64,000 bases of DNA from assembly GCF_009831655.1 (NCBI RefSeq), contig NZ_WRPA01000001.1, forward strand, positions 1 to 64,000. The letters are read 5' to 3'. This stretch comes from Shewanella insulae. Lineage in GTDB: Bacteria; Pseudomonadota; Gammaproteobacteria; Enterobacterales; Shewanellaceae. Of the stretch, positions 26,384 through 35,356 are shown piece by piece. Below the pieces are notes generated by a model. It did not search any database. It worked only from the letters and a program-made list of their open reading frames with translations, and had not been told where the DNA came from. The position numbers and the translations under genes were made by a program. Numbering within the stretch: position 1 is the stretch's first letter; each line of letters starts with the position of its first letter.

Positions 26384-27138
26384 TGAAAAATAATCTGGCG
26401 TTAACAATAGTGGCGCTTAGCTTAATGCTGCTCCAGGCTGGCTGTACGCAAGAGTCTTCAACGGCTTCTAGTGAAGAGTCTTCAACTTCGGGTAATGAAG
26501 AGTCTTCAACCTCGGGTAGTGAAGAGTCTTCAACGGCTCCTGACGAAAGGCACTCAACGGCTAATCAAGACGAGTCAAAACTTGGTAGTGAACAGGCAAC
26601 GTCAGCATCAGAAGCCTCGCTCATCGTCATCCCTGGCCAGCAATTTGGGAATATCAATAAGGGGGCGAGCATCGATGAGATCCGCAGCAAACTGGGTGAG
26701 GGCAATATCACCGCAACCGAGATTGGTATCGGGGAAGGTGAGACGATATCCGGTTATATGGCCTTTAAAGGTGAGCCTGAACGCGAGTTTCTCTTTTTCT
26801 ATAATCAAGATGGCAATCTGACGGCGCAGATTAGCTCGTTCGAGAGCCGGTGGCGGATACTCGGTGAGATCACTATCGGCAGTAGCCTGAGCCAAGTTGT
26901 ACAAGCCAATCAAGGACCTTTTAGACTGTATGGTTTCGAGTGGGACTATGGGGGGCAGGTGACTAATTGGCAGCAGGGTAAGCTGGCAAAGTATGAGCAG
27001 AGTCTCACCCTAATACTTACGCCGCTTGAGTTTAAAGAGGCGGCCATATCGCTCATGGGGGCTAGTGAGTTCAGTTCTGAAGATCCTATGATGATCGCCG
27101 CCGATCCGCGTGTCAGCGAGATCTGGGTAACGCTATGA
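26383..27138 (+). CDS. lipoprotein with EESST repeats, unknown
   Basis: This 251-residue protein has a lipobox LLQAGC with the acylated Cys21. ATG 26383 is preferred over the GTG immediately before it; GGGGAAGG lies upstream. Residues 22-70 are a Ser, Thr and Glu linker with the repeat EESSTSG in tandem, coded by 27-base-like DNA repeats. A folded domain of about 170 residues follows (FGNINKGASIDEIRSKLG), similar in style to SmpA/OmlA-like or RpfF-type envelope domains but not assignable. The two GxxxxxIRSKLG/GSSLSQVVQAN stretches suggest an internal duplication. It is probably exposed in the periplasm on a flexible tether. Confidence 0.75.
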   Translation: MKNNLALTIVALSLMLLQAGCTQESSTASSEESSTSGNEESSTSGSEESSTAPDERHSTANQDESKLGSEQATSASEASLIVIPGQQFGNINKGASIDEIRSKLGEGNITATEIGIGEGETISGYMAFKGEPEREFLFFYNQDGNLTAQISSFESRWRILGEITIGSSLSQVVQANQGPFRLYGFEWDYGGQVTNWQQGKLAKYEQSLTLILTPLEFKEAAISLMGASEFSSEDPMMIAADPRVSEIWVTL

Positions 27139-27219
27139 GCCGATTTTGTTTAAGCCGGTTGTTTGAGCCGGCTTTGTTTATACCAATGGTTTTGAGTGCA
27201 TGAGTCTGGAGTCGTTGAG

Positions 27220-27738
27220 ATGAGCCGGCTCATAGAGGTGCTCGACTATCAAGGCCATTGGCCAGCGGCCTTTGAAGCGGAGAAGGCTCTGCTACAACAA
27301 GCCTTGGGGGAAGCGGGGATGACTATCGAGCATATCGGCAGCACCTCTGTGCCTGGACTGGCAGCCAAGCCGACTATCGATATCTTGGCTGAAGTTGAGA
27401 GCCTGGCGGCATTGGATGTACGCACCGAGCACTTAATGGCCTTAGGCTATATCCCTCGCGGTGAAAATGGCATTAGCGGGCGTCGCTATTTTTGTAAAGG
27501 CAGTGAGCGGCGTACTCATCATCTTCATGTGTTTCAGTCCGGTAATGGGCAGCTGATTTCCCATCGCGCCTTTCGTGACTATTTGATAGCGCATCCAGCT
27601 AAGGCTCACGAGTATGCTGAGCTAAAACGCCGGGCCGCGTCGGCCTGTCACCATAACAGTGGAACTTATGTGGCGTTAAAGGCCGACTTTATGACCAAGA
27701 CATTAGCCCTGGCGCTGGACTGGTATGTTAAGCCTTAA
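27220..27738 (+). CDS. GrpB/UPF0157 nucleotidyltransferase-fold protein
   Basis: This 172-residue protein matches the GrpB (UPF0157) family: IEHIGSTSVPGLAAKPTIDI at about residues 38-57 carries the GS-x-x-x-x-x-D pattern of nucleotidyltransferases, and HHLHVFQSG plus FRDYLIAHPAKAHEYAELKR follow in order. ATG 27220 is chosen because the match begins there and GGAG lies eight bases upstream; a longer reading adds eight residues. The biochemical role of the family is largely unknown. Confidence 0.85.
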   Translation: MSRLIEVLDYQGHWPAAFEAEKALLQQALGEAGMTIEHIGSTSVPGLAAKPTIDILAEVESLAALDVRTEHLMALGYIPRGENGISGRRYFCKGSERRTHHLHVFQSGNGQLISHRAFRDYLIAHPAKAHEYAELKRRAASACHHNSGTYVALKADFMTKTLALALDWYVKP

Positions 27739-27880
27739 CCTTTGTTTTAATGTCTCATCAGCATGTTTTAGCCATTTTTAGTCATGGGGGAGTTGCGTTA
27801 CCGATTCCCTTTTAGGGAGACTATGGGTATATTGCCTGTGAATCGAGTCGCCCCGCTGGGGCAAGAACAGAGACGAGTCT

Positions 27881-28246
27881 ATGTCGAGCCATCAAGGTCA
27901 AAGTAAATTAGATAGAGTGCTGGCAGAGGCCCGCGAATATAAGGCCAAGCGAGAGTCTGGCTATCGCGAGCAGGCACTGAAGCTGTATCCCTGGATCTGC
28001 GGTCGCTGCACCCGCGAATTTACCCACTCCAATCTAAGGGAGCTGACGGTCCATCACAGGGATCATAATCATGACAATAACCCGAGCGATGGTTCCAACT
28101 GGGAGCTACTCTGCCTCTATTGTCACGACAACGAGCATGCCAAGTATGAAGAGTTGATCCAGTACGGGCCGACCAGTGAGACTCAGGTAGAAGCGGCGAC
28201 CTATAATCCCTTCGCCGATCTTAAGAGCATGATGAATAAGAAGTAA
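27881..28246 (+). CDS. yajD: HNH nuclease YajD
   Basis: This 121-residue protein is of normal YajD length. The HNH-type zinc finger uses Cys40 and Cys43 (WICGRC) and Cys78 and Cys81 (LLCLYCHDNEH), with the catalytic-type pair in LTVHHRDHNHDNNPSDGSNW. YajD is conserved in gammaproteobacteria, but its DNA target and role are not established. It is a single gene with no phage genes around it. Confidence 0.88.
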   Translation: MSSHQGQSKLDRVLAEAREYKAKRESGYREQALKLYPWICGRCTREFTHSNLRELTVHHRDHNHDNNPSDGSNWELLCLYCHDNEHAKYEELIQYGPTSETQVEAATYNPFADLKSMMNKK

Positions 28247-28259
28247 GTCCTATGTTCTG

Positions 28260-28502
28260 CTAATTATCTGCGTCTTGCGCTGCGAGACGCTGCTCCGCCT
28301 CTAGCCACTTCTGACGGCTGATTATCTGCTGGTTCTCACCAGTCTTTCCTAGCCGTTTACGCCGGTTCACATTGTCCCAAATCTCTGCCTGACGAGCCTC
28401 GTCGGCCTGTCCCCAACCGACAATCTCGTCGATATGGCGAAAACAGCCCATACAGATATCTTCATCATTTAGGCCGCAGCGGGCTACGCAGGGTGATTGC
28501 AT
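28260..28502 (-). CDS. DUF1289 small zinc-type protein
   Basis: This 80-residue protein has the DUF1289 signature: SPCVARCGLNDEDICMGCFRHIDEI with Cys5, Cys9, Cys17 and Cys20, which probably bind a metal. WGQADEARQAEIWDNVNRR completes the domain. It is convergent with yajD, 13 bases apart. The function of the family is unknown. Confidence 0.88.
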   Translation of the reverse strand: MQSPCVARCGLNDEDICMGCFRHIDEIVGWGQADEARQAEIWDNVNRRKRLGKTGENQQIISRQKWLEAEQRLAAQDADN

Positions 28503-28663
28503 CTTAGATGTTTATACTCAAGTTGTGATCTTGGCGGCATTTTAAAGTAGCTAAGGTGAGGGTTCAACCTAGGAGCATACTGGTTCGTCTTGGTTTATAG
28601 TGCTAGCATCTTGTTATTATTCATTTAAATTCAAGTGGTTGTGATTTTTAGTGGGGTGTTGTT

Positions 28664-29821
28664 ATGGGGCTGAAATACAGATCTGTCCTCTTGGTGATCG
28701 GCATGTTGAGTTTATCTGCCTGTTCGTTACTGGAAATTAAACTCGAGAGCGGCATAGAGCCGCTGCCACAGGCACAGCTTAACATGCGCGTCTTTAGCCG
28801 CGACTTTAGCCATACCTTCTATGCCAAGGTGGAGCAGGGGGCGGATCAGATTGTATTAAATCAAGGGGATGATCTGGCGATCAAGTCCAATGCCTTGATG
28901 TGGAAGATCAACAGCGAACAGGCGCTGCAGCGGGCGATCTTTCAGGCATCACCCGTTGCGGCCATGGTAGATACCTGGACCCTGACGGCGCAGATGAGCG
29001 CGTTCTTCGAGAGCGGCGAAGGTCAGACGCTGTTTGGCGAGCAGCAAAGAATCGCCATCGAGGTCAGCAAGGTGCTGCAGGCAGATTTCGAGCGTTCCAT
29101 AAAAGGCTTCGTAGCGCCCGACGAGTTTAAGCAGTATCAGGCCTTTATCTTAGATTATGTGGCCAAGAACCCCATTACCGATCTCAGCTTCGCCCGCCAT
29201 TCGGCCTTTAACGACTGGCTGGCCTATCGCAATATTAGCGAGTTTGAGGCGGTCACCACCTTTGGTACTGTGCCCGAGGTGATGAGCGATGTGTCCGACC
29301 GCATGGCGATGATCGCCGAGCAGACGCCTAAGATCCTGGGGTGGAAGGCGGAGCTGTATGCCCTGCATGCCAACATCAATCCAGAGACTGTGCAGCAGAC
29401 ACTGCAGAGTATCAGCGATACCTCGGCTAAGTTTCAGCAGTTGATGGCCCAGAGCCCAGAGATGATGCAGACTCTGGCGGTAGATCTACGCCGCGAGTTG
29501 ACCCCGCTGCTGGCGCAGCTGAGCGAGTCCACCGACGACAAGTTGGCCAAGCTCTCCGTCGAGCGTGAGGCGCTGGTGCAGATGGTGAAGCAGGAACGTC
29601 TGGCCCTGGAGGATATGGTTAATCGTCAGCGCGCTGCAGCCGCGGCGGATCTCGATACCATCAGCCAGCATGCGGTCGAGCGCGCCTTTAGCGAGCTGAC
29701 CAAGACACTCAAGAGTCTGATCCTCTATCTGGTACTCTTCTTCGTGGTCTGCTTCTTCGCCCCCTTGGGACTGGGGGTCTACCTGGGCAAACGCATGGCG
29801 CTTAAGAAGCTGCAGTCTTAA
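28664..29821 (+). CDS. lipoprotein-like protein with C-terminal membrane helix
   Basis: This 385-residue protein has an N-terminal lipoprotein signal (LSLSACS, Cys20), a long mostly helical periplasmic region, a coiled coil at about 285-345 and a membrane helix at about 350-375 followed by a basic tail (GKRMALKKLQS). Similar Shewanella proteins are often labelled chemotaxis protein, but no methyl-accepting signalling tip is visible. The combination of a lipid anchor and a C-terminal transmembrane helix would tether both ends to the cell envelope, which is unusual. Role unknown. Confidence 0.75.
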   Translation: MGLKYRSVLLVIGMLSLSACSLLEIKLESGIEPLPQAQLNMRVFSRDFSHTFYAKVEQGADQIVLNQGDDLAIKSNALMWKINSEQALQRAIFQASPVAAMVDTWTLTAQMSAFFESGEGQTLFGEQQRIAIEVSKVLQADFERSIKGFVAPDEFKQYQAFILDYVAKNPITDLSFARHSAFNDWLAYRNISEFEAVTTFGTVPEVMSDVSDRMAMIAEQTPKILGWKAELYALHANINPETVQQTLQSISDTSAKFQQLMAQSPEMMQTLAVDLRRELTPLLAQLSESTDDKLAKLSVEREALVQMVKQERLALEDMVNRQRAAAAADLDTISQHAVERAFSELTKTLKSLILYLVLFFVVCFFAPLGLGVYLGKRMALKKLQS

Positions 29822-29984
29822 GATGTGGATCGCTATAGCTGTAACCCAAGTAGCAGCCAAAGTAGCAGCTTAAGTCGCAGCCTAAGTTGGTTGACAATTA
29901 ACGCCCGCCGGTCGATCATCGCCGGCGTTTGTTTTTAGCCTTATTCTATTTCGAAGAGTGCCGTAGAGAATGCCGAGGAGTCAG

Positions 29985-31304
29985 ATGTCCTATGCCAAGC
30001 AGTTTACTGCCCTAGATGACCTGCTAAGTAGCAGCCGAACGCTTTGGCAGGTTAAGGCTTTCGAGGCGGGAGCCTTGCCTTGGCAGGATGAGTTTCCAAG
30101 ACTGGCGGAGCAGCTCTGGCAGATCGATGACGAAGAACTCGATAGTCTGGATAGCGATAGCATAGCGCTGCACGCTCGTCTCGCCCCCGCACTCGAGGCG
30201 GATCTCGCCGCCAAGGGCATAAGCTGGCCCTTGTCTTTACTTAAAACCCTTGCCGCAGGGCTCGCGCCTTTTGAGCCCACGCCTTCTGATATAGCACCAA
30301 CTGAGCCCAGGCATTCTGAGTTAGCACCTGAAGACTTAGCAGAGCAGAGCGCCGATGAGGGCTGTGCTGGACTGTCCGAGAGTGAGCTCGGGCATTTTAG
30401 CGCCCACATCAAGGGGCGCAAGTGGCAGCAGATCCTCGCCTTTGCCGCGAGAGTCACACCTGGTGATGATGAGATCCTAGAGTGGTGCGCCGGTAAGGGA
30501 CACCTGGGGCGTTTGCTGGCCAAGGGGCAGTCACGCACTGTTGTGAGCCTGGAGTGGCAACAGGGCTTGTGTGAGGCAGGTTCGCAGTTTGCCCACCAGT
30601 GGCAATTGCCCCAGCGTTTCGTCTGCGGCGATGCCTTGTCTGAATCAGCTCAGCAGCTACTTAAGCGCGAGCAGCAGGCGGTCGCCCTTCATGCCTGCGG
30701 CGAGCTGCACCTGAGTCTGCTGCGCGGTGCGGCCAAGGCAAGAACTCGCGCCTTAGCGGTGGCGCCCTGTTGTTATCATTTGATAGGTGATACTCACTAC
30801 AAGCCGCTGTCGAGCCTCGCTAAGAAGAGTGAATTGTTGCTCAGTAAACACGACCTTCAACTGCCGCTGCAACGCTCTGTCATCGCCAATGCTAAGGCGA
30901 GGGCGCTGCGTCTTAAAGAGGTAGCCTGGCGCCTGGGGTTCGATTGCCTGCAGCGGGACCTGACCGGCAGCAGCCACTACCTGCCCATTCCTGCGGTGAA
31001 GCAGAGCCAACTGAGCGGCAGCTTCAGGGAATTTTGTGTCTGGGCGGCAGAGCAGAAACAGGTCAAACTGCCCGAGCAGTGGGACGAGGCGCACTATCTA
31101 GAAAAAGGGTTCGAGCGTCAGCGCCTGACCCGGCGTATCGATCTGGTGGCGCACCTGTTTCGCGAGGCATTAGAGCTCTGGCTGCTGCTCGACAGAGTCT
31201 GTTTCCTGCAGGAGCAGGGCTATGAGGTGAGCCTAGGCGCCTTTTGCGACCTCCAGGTAACGCCGAGGAACGGATTAATACTGGCTCGCCTGCCAAGCTG
31301 TTAA
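29985..31304 (+). CDS. SAM-dependent methyltransferase, Methyltransf_32-like
   Basis: The 439-residue reading from ATG 29985 is chosen because AGGAG lies four bases upstream; an ATG 15 bases earlier is in frame. The N-terminal ~130 residues are acidic and variable. The methyltransferase core follows: EILEWCAGKGHLGRLLA (motif I), VSLEWQQGLCEAG, then VALHACGELHLSLL and the diagnostic VAPCCYHL. This set matches the METTL25/GSTCD-type Methyltransf_32 domain. The substrate is unknown; rRNA, tRNA or protein are all possible. Confidence 0.8.
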   Translation: MSYAKQFTALDDLLSSSRTLWQVKAFEAGALPWQDEFPRLAEQLWQIDDEELDSLDSDSIALHARLAPALEADLAAKGISWPLSLLKTLAAGLAPFEPTPSDIAPTEPRHSELAPEDLAEQSADEGCAGLSESELGHFSAHIKGRKWQQILAFAARVTPGDDEILEWCAGKGHLGRLLAKGQSRTVVSLEWQQGLCEAGSQFAHQWQLPQRFVCGDALSESAQQLLKREQQAVALHACGELHLSLLRGAAKARTRALAVAPCCYHLIGDTHYKPLSSLAKKSELLLSKHDLQLPLQRSVIANAKARALRLKEVAWRLGFDCLQRDLTGSSHYLPIPAVKQSQLSGSFREFCVWAAEQKQVKLPEQWDEAHYLEKGFERQRLTRRIDLVAHLFREALELWLLLDRVCFLQEQGYEVSLGAFCDLQVTPRNGLILARLPSC

Positions 31305-31467
31305 TTGCCAGACTCACACTCGCAAGATTAGTGCTTGTCTGATTAGTACTGCCAGAGTCGCTTTTTTAACCACTTGGTTGACCAGGAATCGACTGACGAG
31401 TTTTTTTGTAGTTAGGCCTTAGTGAAAAAACCAGCGGGCGCGGTCATAAATTTGAGGCCTCTGGTCG

Positions 31468-31494
31468 AAAAAAGCCGCCATGTGGCGGTTTTTT
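31468..31494 (+). terminator. terminator before oleA
   Basis: AAAAAAG CCGCC / GGCGG TTTTTT with a short loop, 164 bases after the methyltransferase gene. The A and T runs on both sides allow either direction. It isolates the ole cluster from upstream transcription. Confidence 0.85.
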
Positions 31495-31595
31495 ATTGAA
31501 TCATTCGCCGTTTCTTGCTCAAATGGCGGGTTAACACTGAAAGATAAAAATTGGCCGAATAAGTGCCGATATAATGAGCGAAACAGAACGGTTTC

Positions 31596-32645
31596 ATGAA
31601 ATATTCTCGCGTTTTTATAAATAGTCTGGCCTATGAGCTGGCACCTGAAGTGGTTTCAACTTCAGAGTTAGAGTCTCGATTAGCTCCCTTGTACCAAAAA
31701 TTCAGGATCCCTATGGGGCAACTCGCCGCATTGACAGGGATCCACGAGCGTCGCTGGTGGCCGAAAGGGCATAGATTGTCCGACGGTGCCCTGGCGGCGG
31801 CGCACAAGTCTATCGAGGAGACGGGGATAGATGTGGCCGATCTTGGTGCCGTTATCTATACCGGTGTCTGCCGCGATCAGCACGAGCCGGCGACTGCCTG
31901 TCGCATCGCCGCCGAGCTTGGCGTGTCTAAGGACACTGCCATCTATGACATCAGTAACGCCTGCCTGGGTGTGCTGTCTGGCATTTTAGATATCGCCAAC
32001 CGCATCGAGCTGGGCCAGATCAAGGCCGGCCTGGTGGTTTCCTGCGAGTCGGCGCGCCATATCGTAGATATCACCATAGATAACATGCTGGCCGAGCCCA
32101 CCATGCAAAACTATGCCCAGTCGCTGGCGACACTGACCGGCGGCTCTGGCGCCGTAGCCGTGCTGATTACCGATGGCAGCCTGCCGCTTAAGAGTGAGCG
32201 TCAGCATCAGTTGCTGGGAGCGAGTCACCTTTCGGCGCCCGAACATCATAATCTCTGCCAATGGGGATTGCAGGAAGCCGGCACCCAGCTATATCGTGAG
32301 TTTATGCGCACCGATGGTGTAGCTCTGCTTAAAGAGGGGGTCGAGCTGGCTCGCCATACCTGGGCGCATTTCCTCGAGCAGCGCAACTGGCTGGTGGAGC
32401 AGGTCGATAAGGTGATCTGTCATCAGGTGGGCGCCTCGAACCGTAAGCAGGTGCTGAGCGCGCTCAATATCCCTCAGGAGAAAGAGTTTCCTACCTATCA
32501 GCTACTTGGCAACATGGGCACAGTCTCCTTGCCCGTGACGGCAGCCATGGCCCACGACCAAGGTTTCCTGCGCAAGGGCGATCAGGTCAGTTTCCTCGGC
32601 ATAGGCAGTGGTCTCAACTGCATGATGCTCGGACTCAAGTGGTAG
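31596..32645 (+). CDS. oleA: OleA, head-to-head acyl-CoA condensing enzyme
   Basis: This 349-residue thiolase-fold enzyme joins two fatty acyl-CoA chains to a 2-alkyl-3-ketoacid, the first step of long-chain olefin synthesis. It resembles FabH. The nucleophile Cys123 sits in DISNACLGVLSG. Glu97 in RDQHEPAT lies 26 residues before it, the same spacing as the Glu/Cys pair known for OleA of Xanthomonas, which separates OleA from FabH. HQVGASNRKQ and LGNMGTVSLP supply the His and Asn. The gene begins oleABCD. In Shewanella this pathway makes a polyunsaturated C31 hydrocarbon. Confidence 0.95.
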   Translation: MKYSRVFINSLAYELAPEVVSTSELESRLAPLYQKFRIPMGQLAALTGIHERRWWPKGHRLSDGALAAAHKSIEETGIDVADLGAVIYTGVCRDQHEPATACRIAAELGVSKDTAIYDISNACLGVLSGILDIANRIELGQIKAGLVVSCESARHIVDITIDNMLAEPTMQNYAQSLATLTGGSGAVAVLITDGSLPLKSERQHQLLGASHLSAPEHHNLCQWGLQEAGTQLYREFMRTDGVALLKEGVELARHTWAHFLEQRNWLVEQVDKVICHQVGASNRKQVLSALNIPQEKEFPTYQLLGNMGTVSLPVTAAMAHDQGFLRKGDQVSFLGIGSGLNCMMLGLKW

Positions 32646-32680
32646 AGCATCCTTCATATTCTTACTGAAAGCACAGCTTA

Positions 32681-32701
32681 GGGCGCCGCCGAGCGGCGCC
32701 C
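32681..32701 (+). other. perfect hairpin between oleA and oleB
   Basis: GGGCGCCGC / GCGGCGCCC with a three-base loop and no T run. It may stabilise the oleA end of the mRNA or lower expression of the following genes. Confidence 0.7.
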
Positions 32702-32731
32702 ACTCAACGCATAATCATAACAGGTACCCCC

Positions 32732-33604
32732 ATGCTCGATTCGTTATTTCCTTTTAAACGCAATTACTTAGACCGTAATGGTCACAAGTTGCAATATGTG
32801 AATGAGGGCCAGGGCGAGCCCGTGGTCATGGTGCATGGCAACCCGAGCTGGTCTTTCTATTATCGCAACCTGGTGACGGCGCTGAGCCCAAATCATCAGT
32901 GCATAGTGCCGGATCATATCGGCTGCGGTCTGTCGGATAAACCAGACGATGCCGGTTACGACTACACCCTTAAGAATCGTATCGACGATCTCGAAGCCCT
33001 GCTGGATCATCTCGAGGTGAAAGAGAAGATCACCCTGATCGTTCACGACTGGGGCGGCATGATAGGCATGGGCTATGCGGTTCGTCATCCCGAGCGGATC
33101 AAGAAAATCGTGGTGCTCAACACGGGCGCCTTTCATTTGCCAGAGGCCAAGCCGTTTCCCTGGGCGCTATGGATCTGCCGCAACACCCTGCTGGGCACTG
33201 TATTAGTACGTGGCTTTAACGCCTTCTCCTCTATCGCCTCCTATGTGGGGGTCAAGCGCGCGCCCATGCCAAAGGCGATACGCGAGGCCTACGTGGCGCC
33301 GTTTAACTCCTGGGCGAATCGTATCTCGACCCTGCGCTTCGTGCAGGACATTCCCCTAAAACCTGGCGATCGCAACTATGAACTGGTGAGTGAGATCAGC
33401 GAAAAGCTCAGCCAATTTAGCCAGCTTCCTGTGATGATCTGCTGGGGACTCAAAGACTTTGTGTTCGACAAACATTTCCTCGATGAGTGGAAGCGTCGAT
33501 TCCCACAGGCCGAGGTGCATGAGTTTGCCGACTGTGGTCACTATATCCTGGAAGATGCCAGCGATGAGGTGGTGGCCCAGGTGCAGCAATTTATGGCGCG
33601 TTAA
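32732..33604 (+). CDS. oleB: OleB, alpha/beta-hydrolase (beta-lactone decarboxylase)
   Basis: This 290-residue protein is like haloalkane dehalogenases. VMVHGNPSW forms the oxyanion region, the nucleophile Asp106 is in IVHDWGG, and the final His is in DCGHYILED. OleB removes CO2 from the beta-lactone made by OleC, giving the cis-olefin. AGGT precedes ATG 32732. Order oleA-oleB-oleC-oleD is the standard one. Confidence 0.95.
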   Translation: MLDSLFPFKRNYLDRNGHKLQYVNEGQGEPVVMVHGNPSWSFYYRNLVTALSPNHQCIVPDHIGCGLSDKPDDAGYDYTLKNRIDDLEALLDHLEVKEKITLIVHDWGGMIGMGYAVRHPERIKKIVVLNTGAFHLPEAKPFPWALWICRNTLLGTVLVRGFNAFSSIASYVGVKRAPMPKAIREAYVAPFNSWANRISTLRFVQDIPLKPGDRNYELVSEISEKLSQFSQLPVMICWGLKDFVFDKHFLDEWKRRFPQAEVHEFADCGHYILEDASDEVVAQVQQFMAR

Positions 33605-33605
33605 C

Positions 33606-33648
33606 TCACGTATTAACGTAAAAAGGTCACGCATTAACGTAAGAAAGG
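33606..33648 (+). repeat. 21-22 bp tandem duplication before oleC
   Basis: TCACGTATTAACGTAAAAAGG is followed at once by a second copy with two changes and one extra base. It fills the short oleB-oleC gap. Confidence 0.8.
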
Positions 33649-33658
33649 GATAAGGCGG

Positions 33659-35350
33659 ATGTCAGAGACGATTCAAGTCGGCGCCAATTTGTGTCGTCAT
33701 CTCAACCGGGCGGCCAAAGAAGCCCCTAATGAACTGGCGGTGGCGGTGCAAAAGGCCAGTGGCGTCTTTAGCAAACAGCTTAACTATCGAGAGCTAGATT
33801 TTGCCGAGCTCGATGCCATGAGCGACATCCTGGCCCACGGCCTATACGCCTATGGCATCAAACGCGGCGCCAAGGCGGTGTTGATGGTGACGCCGAGCCT
33901 GGAGTTCTTCGCCTTAACCTTTGCCCTGTTCAAGGCCGGGATAGTTCCTATCTTGGTGGATCCAGGCATGGGGGTGAAAAATCTCAAGCAATGTTTTCAG
34001 GAGGCCGAGCCCGATGCCTTTATCGGGATCCCCAAGGCCCACCTGGCCAGACGCCTGTTTGGCTGGGCCAAGTCCAGCCTGACTCATCTGGTGACCGTTG
34101 GCGGCAGCAAGCTGTGGGGCGGTGCCAGCCTGGAGCAACTCAAGCAGCTTGGGCAAGGCAAGGGGCCTTTCTCTATGGCCCAGCTCGATATAGATGAGAT
34201 GTGCGCCATCTTGTTTACCAGTGGCAGCACGGGCACACCTAAGGGCGTGGTCTATTCCCATCGCATGTTTGAGGCGCAGATCAGCGCCCTCAAGCACGAC
34301 TATCAGATCGCGCCCGGTGAGCGGGATCTTGCCACCTTCCCGCTGTTTTCCCTGTTTGGCCCGGCGCTGGGCATGGCCTCGATCGTGCCAGAGATGGACG
34401 CCAGCAAACCGATCACCGCCAATCCCGACTATATCTTTGCGGCCATCGAGCGTTATGCCTGCACTAACATGTTCGTCAATCCGGCGCTTATCGAGCGCCT
34501 GGGGCAGGCGGGCACCTCAGGGGATCAAAAGGTGAGACTCGGCAGCCTGAAACGGGTGATCTCGGCAGGAGCACCGGCGACCATAGCGTCCATCAAGCGT
34601 TTCAGTGAGATGCTAACGAGTGATACGCCCGTGCTTAACTCCTACGGGGCAACAGAGTCCCTGCCGCTCAGCATGATAGCCAGTCACGAGTTGTTTGAAA
34701 CCACTGCCATCACAGACAACGGCGGCGGGATCTGTGTGGGCAAACCGATAGATGGTGTCAGCATGCATATCATCGACATCGATGAGGCCGAGATCCCAAC
34801 TTGGTCGGCGGAACTCTGCCTGCCAAGGGAGCAGATAGGCGAGATAGTGGTGCAGGGCCCCATGGTGAGTGCCAGCTATTATCGGCGGGACAAGGCCACG
34901 GCCCAGGCGAAGATCTTCGATGACCAGGGGCAGCATTATCACCGCATGGGGGATCTGGGTTATCTCGATAATCAGGGTCGTCTATGGATGTGCGGTCGTA
35001 AGGCACACAGGGTGGACTGCCGGGTCGACGGCCAGCCGCGTCGCTATTTCTCCATCCCCTGCGAGCGTATCTACAACACCCACAGCGACATCAAGCGCTC
35101 CGCCTTGGTGGGCGTTGAGGTGAAGGGGGAAGTTCAACCCTTAGTTTGTCTCGAGTTGAAACAGGGACTGAGCTGTAGCAACGCCGCCGCCCTCTATACC
35201 GAACTGAGACTGCTGGGTGAGACCCATAGTCAGACCCAGGGGATCACCCGTTTCCTCATCCATCCTGGCTTTCCCGTTGACATTCGCCATAACGCTAAGA
35301 TCTTCAGAGAGAAGCTGGCGGTCTGGGCGCAGTCCACCTATAAGGAGTGA
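33659..35350 (+). CDS. oleC: OleC, AMP-dependent beta-lactone synthetase
   Basis: This 563-residue enzyme belongs to the acyl-adenylate-forming ligases. The ATP loop [13 protein letters not shown] is near residues 180-192; NSYGATE and the later [21 protein letters not shown] are present. OleC turns the beta-hydroxy acid made by OleD into a beta-lactone. AAGG lies just before ATG 33659. oleD begins seven bases after the stop. Confidence 0.95.
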   Translation: MSETIQVGANLCRHLNRAAKEAPNELAVAVQKASGVFSKQLNYRELDFAELDAMSDILAHGLYAYGIKRGAKAVLMVTPSLEFFALTFALFKAGIVPILVDPGMGVKNLKQCFQEAEPDAFIGIPKAHLARRLFGWAKSSLTHLVTVGGSKLWGGASLEQLKQLGQGKGPFSMAQLDIDEMCAILFTSGSTGTPKGVVYSHRMFEAQISALKHDYQIAPGERDLATFPLFSLFGPALGMASIVPEMDASKPITANPDYIFAAIERYACTNMFVNPALIERLGQAGTSGDQKVRLGSLKRVISAGAPATIASIKRFSEMLTSDTPVLNSYGATESLPLSMIASHELFETTAITDNGGGICVGKPIDGVSMHIIDIDEAEIPTWSAELCLPREQIGEIVVQGPMVSASYYRRDKATAQAKIFDDQGQHYHRMGDLGYLDNQGRLWMCGRKAHRVDCRVDGQPRRYFSIPCERIYNTHSDIKRSALVGVEVKGEVQPLVCLELKQGLSCSNAAALYTELRLLGETHSQTQGITRFLIHPGFPVDIRHNAKIFREKLAVWAQSTYKE

Positions 35351-35356
35351 TCGCCC

